Assembly: GCA_001603055.1 (NCBI GenBank)
Contig: LVAZ01000079.1
Location: 1 to 9,346 of the forward strand
Length of the DNA: 9,346 nucleotides
DNA from: Victivallales bacterium Lenti_02
Lineage (GTDB): Bacteria > Verrucomicrobiota > Lentisphaeria > Oligosphaerales > Lenti-02
Direction of reading: 5' to 3'
A model generated the notes under the pieces. The model saw only the letters and a program-made list of their open reading frames with translations. It was not told the DNA's origin and did not search any database. Of this stretch, positions 6,219 to 9,346 are shown piece by piece; position 1 is the first letter of the stretch, and every line of letters begins with the position of its first letter. A program made the position numbers and the translations under genes.

Positions 6219-9200
6219 CTAACGGTCTTCGAGAGGAACGTTTCCGGCGGCGGTGGCCCGGAACCAGTATCCCTGCCCCGGCCACAGCGCATCGGCCGGA
6301 CTATAGCGCAGGGTCTGGGCATTCCACGTCCAGACAGGACCGGGCAGGAGGCCGTTTTCGGGCAGAGCGCGCGGTCGGGCCGGGCCGAGCAGGTTCAGGC
6401 CCTCGGCCAGAATCAGTTCATCCTGGACCACCGGCAGTCCCTCGATCAGCCGCACCGCCGGTCCGGTCGCACAGACCCAGTAGCCGGTGCCGGCCGCCAT
6501 TTCAGTTACCTCGATGTAAGCCATCCCGTTCCAGGTCAGGACACTTCCTTCGTGGATCGTGGCGGGGTCGCCGCTGCTGGCCAGCACATCCGCCACCGAA
6601 GGCAGCAGCGGCGTGATCGGCAGCGACACCAGATTCCAACCCTTCCGGAAGGCAAGGTCGAAAACCAGCTCGTCGCCGTAGCGGATCACGAAATATCGTG
6701 TCCCTCCCGCCGACACGGCCAGGGCCCGCGTGGCGACCATGTCCAGCGCCGTGTTCCCCACCAGCTCCCGAGCGGCCGGATCACGTCCCGCCAGCGACAC
6801 CTCGTAGAGCGCCAGATATTTCCCCTCGGGGAGAAGCGGTGTCTCCCAGGCAAGCGTGATTGGTTCGCCAGCCGCCTCGACTACCAGCAGAAACTCGCCC
6901 GCCGCAGCGGAGCCCCGATAGTCCGCCCGCAGGCAAACAGCCAAATCCGCCGAGGCGAGATAGACTTGGTCCTCTTCGCCGGACAGGAGATCGAGCCCCT
7001 CGTCCCAGCCGTCGCTGCCAAATTCGTGCATGCCGAAAGCCAGCGCCGCGGGCACGGCGGAGGACACGTCCAACCGCACCGACCAGAGGGGATCGGCAAA
7101 GACGACGGTCAACGGCTGGCTCGCCTCCGGGGCCGGGCTCCAGAGAGCGTTCCCGGCCTGGTTGGCGGAAATGGTGGCCGTCCCCAAGCCGATGATCGTC
7201 ACGGTGCTGCCGTCCACGGTCGCGACGGCCGGGTCCGAACTGGCGAAGACCACCGGCAGGCCGGAAGTGGCGGTCGCGGCCAGCTCGAATGGGGCATCCC
7301 CGTAATGTTTCGTGCCGAGGGGCGCAAACTCGATGGTCTGGGGACTTTTCGCCACGGCTATGGTCACGGTGGCGGCGGCGGAGTGCCGTTCCCCGACACT
7401 CGCGCGATAGGTGAAGGTGTCCGTCCCCACGAAGTCGAGGCCGGGAGTGTAGGTGAACCCCCCGTCCGCCGCCAGCACCACCGTCCCGTTGGCCGGTTCG
7501 CCGACCAGACCGGCGATCAAGGTGCCCCCCTCGGCATCGTCGTCGTTCGCCAGCACGCCGGGGGCGGCCACGACCAGAGGCGTGTTGCGGACGGTTCCGT
7601 AGCTGTCGTCCACCGCCACGGGGAGGGCAAGACCGCCCCCCTGGACCGCAAAGGTATAGGACGACTCGTCGGGGTCGTTGCTCGCGATGCTCACCGTGGC
7701 CGAGCGCACATCGGCAATTGCCGGGCTGAAGGTCATCGCGAAGGTGGTGGACCCGCCTGCTGCCACGACGGAATCGGGCTGGGCCGTCACCGCGAAATCC
7801 CCGGCCTCGCCGCCGCTGATCGCCACCAGCGGCGATCCCGTCAGATACAGGGTCCCCGCCCCCGTGTTCCGGATGGTGAAGGTGTGCGCCAGACTGCCGC
7901 CGATACCGACGCTGCCAAACCACGTACCATCCTCGGTCGTAGACGCGACATTCCCGCTGGGAATACTCTGCAAGGGAGAACCACCCAGCACGTCGATTTC
8001 CGGCGGCGGTTCGTCCGTGAAGGCTTTGATGCAGAAGTTGGCGGTGCTGCGATACTGGGTCAAATCCGTCCAACTGCTGCCATTCGAGGAATAGAAACTC
8101 TGGCCGGGCGAGGCGCTGGCTGCCGAGGAATAGTTTGCAGTGAAATATTCCATGGCCATCGGATGCTGCGTTGCGGTATCAGCCAGCGTCACCACCACCG
8201 AGAAGTTCTGCGGAGCCTCCAGCAGAACCGCCGTGGGCAGAACCACCGTGTGGTAGCCGGATTCCGCGAAGGTCCCGCTCACCACCGTCGCCCCTTCGCT
8301 GCCGATCCCGCACAGCGTTCCAGAACTGGGGCTGGTCGAGGCGAGGTTGCGGTAGACGCGGACTTCGTAGGGAACGTTGCGGCTGGCCGTGTAGAAGGCC
8401 ACGGCCTTGAGTATTTCATTGCCATTCAGGGCAAAGACGTTCGCCCCCCAGACTGTTTGGGGAGTCTGATATCCAAAACTACTAACCCAGCCCAGGGGGT
8501 CGTGCTGGTGGACATGGTCGTAGTTCTCCGCTTCCGCCGCAGCGGTGAAAAGCGCTGGGGTGCACTTCTGGAAGCTCTTGTCATGGTAGGAAAGATAGAA
8601 ATACCCCCCGTCCCCCCAGCCGGTGCCCCAACTGTTGCGGAGAATCCAAGCTCCGTTGTCGCCTGGAGTGCTCGCGAACTTCGTCTTGGCAAAGTCATCA
8701 TCCCAGCCGACGACAGACACGGCATGGTTGGTAGCCAAGTCGTTCGCGCAGTAATAAGCCCGGTTCGCGCTTTTGTAGAAGCTATCGTCGTGATGGTAGG
8801 CGACATAGAGGGCACCATGGGCCATGATGGCCTCCTTCAGCAAATCCATCGCGGCGCTGTTCGAGACCGGCGAGGGATAGAACAGCACCTCCCGCACCTG
8901 CTTGCGCGCGGTGTAGGAACCGCTGGGCGCCGCTGGCATGCCCGAATACGGACAGTCGGCCTCGTCCACCGGCCCGCTCCAGCGGACCAGGTAGGACGCG
9001 GCAATCCATTGGTTGCCGCCGTCGTCGTAGCCCAAATCATAACCGTGGGTGTGGGCCATGTGGCGCTCCGAGTAGTCCGGCGTCTCCGCCGGACGGAGCC
9101 AGGACTCCAGCGAGGCATAGGCGGCGAAGGTCCAGCAGGTATTGTAGGGGTTCTGGTTGCGGACGGGGGAGAGCTTCCCCGGCTCGGCGGTCCGCCAGTC

Positions 9201-9344
9201 GAATTTGGCGGGAAGCGAACGAAGCGCCCCTGCCCGTTCCATCGGCACCTGTGCCGCCAAATGCGACAGGTCCACCGGCGCGGGCCGATGCCCGAACCGC
9301 CCGTCCCCGCCAACCCGCGAACCGCTCCGGGCCAGCTCCGCAAG
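6219..9344 (-). CDS. Multidomain papain-like (C1) cysteine peptidase, N-terminus beyond the window
   Basis: This is probably an exported protease acting on proteins or glycoproteins. The frame is open to the right edge. The first possible start, a GTG at 9275, is probably internal, because the 23 codons before it end in 'FGHRPAP', which runs naturally into 'VDLSHLA' as a propeptide-like stretch. Numbering is from that GTG. The peptidase domain (about 22-245) has Q41 (oxyanion), C47 in 'PYNTCWTFAA', H184 in 'ATNHAVSVVGWDDD' and N214 in 'ILRNSWGTGWGDGG', so the triad is complete. Then come a lectin-like domain of the kind found in bacterial and archaeal C1 peptidases (about 248-420), a choice-of-anchor-D/ASH-type Ig domain (425-548), a cadherin-like Ig domain (552-642, 'GVLANDDDAEGG'), a Big/MBG-like domain (644-726), an unassigned domain (730-868) and two 'GWNLVSLP'-type repeats (876-1017). 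No LPXTG, PEP-CTERM or transmembrane tail is seen. The signal peptide, if any, is outside. It is followed by the GH29-like and GH31 genes. Confidence 0.9.
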   Translation of the reverse strand, partial: LAELARSGSRVGGDGRFGHRPAPVDLSHLAAQVPMERAGALRSLPAKFDWRTAEPGKLSPVRNQNPYNTCWTFAAYASLESWLRPAETPDYSERHMAHTHGYDLGYDDGGNQWIAASYLVRWSGPVDEADCPYSGMPAAPSGSYTARKQVREVLFYPSPVSNSAAMDLLKEAIMAHGALYVAYHHDDSFYKSANRAYYCANDLATNHAVSVVGWDDDFAKTKFASTPGDNGAWILRNSWGTGWGDGGYFYLSYHDKSFQKCTPALFTAAAEAENYDHVHQHDPLGWVSSFGYQTPQTVWGANVFALNGNEILKAVAFYTASRNVPYEVRVYRNLASTSPSSGTLCGIGSEGATVVSGTFAESGYHTVVLPTAVLLEAPQNFSVVVTLADTATQHPMAMEYFTANYSSAASASPGQSFYSSNGSSWTDLTQYRSTANFCIKAFTDEPPPEIDVLGGSPLQSIPSGNVASTTEDGTWFGSVGIGGSLAHTFTIRNTGAGTLYLTGSPLVAISGGEAGDFAVTAQPDSVVAAGGSTTFAMTFSPAIADVRSATVSIASNDPDESSYTFAVQGGGLALPVAVDDSYGTVRNTPLVVAAPGVLANDDDAEGGTLIAGLVGEPANGTVVLAADGGFTYTPGLDFVGTDTFTYRASVGERHSAAATVTIAVAKSPQTIEFAPLGTKHYGDAPFELAATATSGLPVVFASSDPAVATVDGSTVTIIGLGTATISANQAGNALWSPAPEASQPLTVVFADPLWSVRLDVSSAVPAALAFGMHEFGSDGWDEGLDLLSGEEDQVYLASADLAVCLRADYRGSAAAGEFLLVVEAAGEPITLAWETPLLPEGKYLALYEVSLAGRDPAARELVGNTALDMVATRALAVSAGGTRYFVIRYGDELVFDLAFRKGWNLVSLPITPLLPSVADVLASSGDPATIHEGSVLTWNGMAYIEVTEMAAGTGYWVCATGPAVRLIEGLPVVQDELILAEGLNLLGPARPRALPENGLLPGPVWTWNAQTLRYSPADALWPGQGYWFRATAAGNVPLEDR
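6225..6410 (-). repeat. C-terminal 'GWNLVSLP' module, copy 2 (diverged)
   Basis: Residues 956-1017 contain 'EGLNLLGPARPRALP', then 'PVWTWNAQTLRYSP', then 'GQGYWFRATAAGNVPL'. They align by eye with copy 1, and the GYW motif falls at the same place. The protein ends a few residues later, so this module is the extreme C-terminus. Confidence 0.6.
6432..6650 (-). repeat. C-terminal 'GWNLVSLP' module, copy 1 (protein repeat)
   Basis: Residues 876-948 of the peptidase contain 'KGWNLVSLPITPLLP', then 'VLTWNGMAYIEV', then 'GTGYWVCATGPAVRL'. The pattern G-W/L-N-L, T-W-N, G-Y-W recurs in copy 2. Similar modules occur at the ends of large secreted proteins in PVC-type bacteria. Their role is not established, and surface retention or sorting is a guess. 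Confidence 0.65.
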
Positions 9345-9346
9345 CC

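Noticed and set aside
3191..6616. A 1141-codon open frame on the plus strand, longer than any gene accepted here.
   Set aside because: It lies antisense to GH31, the GH29-like gene and the end of the peptidase gene, all with clear families and catalytic motifs. Its product is rich in Gly, Ala, Pro, Val, His and Arg with no recognisable domain, as expected for the complement of GC-rich coding sequence.
6781..8073. A 430-codon minus-strand open frame inside the peptidase gene.
   Set aside because: It is a frame-shifted reading of the Ig-domain region, with Arg/Gly-rich product and no family features.

Overview
The window is a GC-rich (clearly above 60 % by eye), densely coded bacterial fragment. 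It holds five protein-coding genes and almost no intergenic space, and four of the five are, or resemble, glycoside hydrolases. I saw no RNA genes, insertion sequences, CRISPR arrays or phage genes. The gene content suggests a glycan-degrading member of the Planctomycetota-Verrucomicrobiota-Lentisphaerota-Kiritimatiellota (PVC) group: BNR sialidases joined in tandem, a papain-like peptidase followed by a lectin-like domain and many Ig-like domains, and a C-terminal 'GWNLVSLP' module. That taxonomic guess comes from domain style only and is of moderate to low confidence.

Layout. On the plus strand, a sialidase gene truncated by the left edge (3-1436) is followed 16 bp later by a GH29 alpha-L-fucosidase (1453-2916), so the two probably share a transcript. 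On the minus strand, reading leftwards from the right edge, come a large C1-family cysteine peptidase whose N-terminus lies beyond the window (9344-6219), a 316-residue GH29-like protein 16 bp downstream (6202-5252), and a GH31 glycosidase after a 90-bp gap (5161-2927). The last two have clear Shine-Dalgarno sequences. The two gene groups converge with only 10 bp between their stop codons (2917-2926).

How they may work together. Sialidase, fucosidase, a GH31 enzyme (alpha-glucoside, alpha-galactoside or alpha-GalNAc type) and a protease are the set needed to strip terminal sugars from mucin-like or other sialylated and fucosylated glycoproteins and to cut the peptide backbone. The peptidase has the architecture of an exported protein. 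The fucosidase, the GH29-like protein and the GH31 show no signal peptide, which fits outside cleavage followed by inside trimming of imported oligosaccharides. No transporter, SusC/D pair, sulfatase or regulator is visible, so the substrate is inferred.

The points most worth a second look are three. The sialidase carries an additional N-terminal BNR domain that appears to lack key catalytic residues. The small GH29-like protein keeps a candidate nucleophile but lacks the other family signatures. The peptidase has an unassigned domain and a duplicated C-terminal module.
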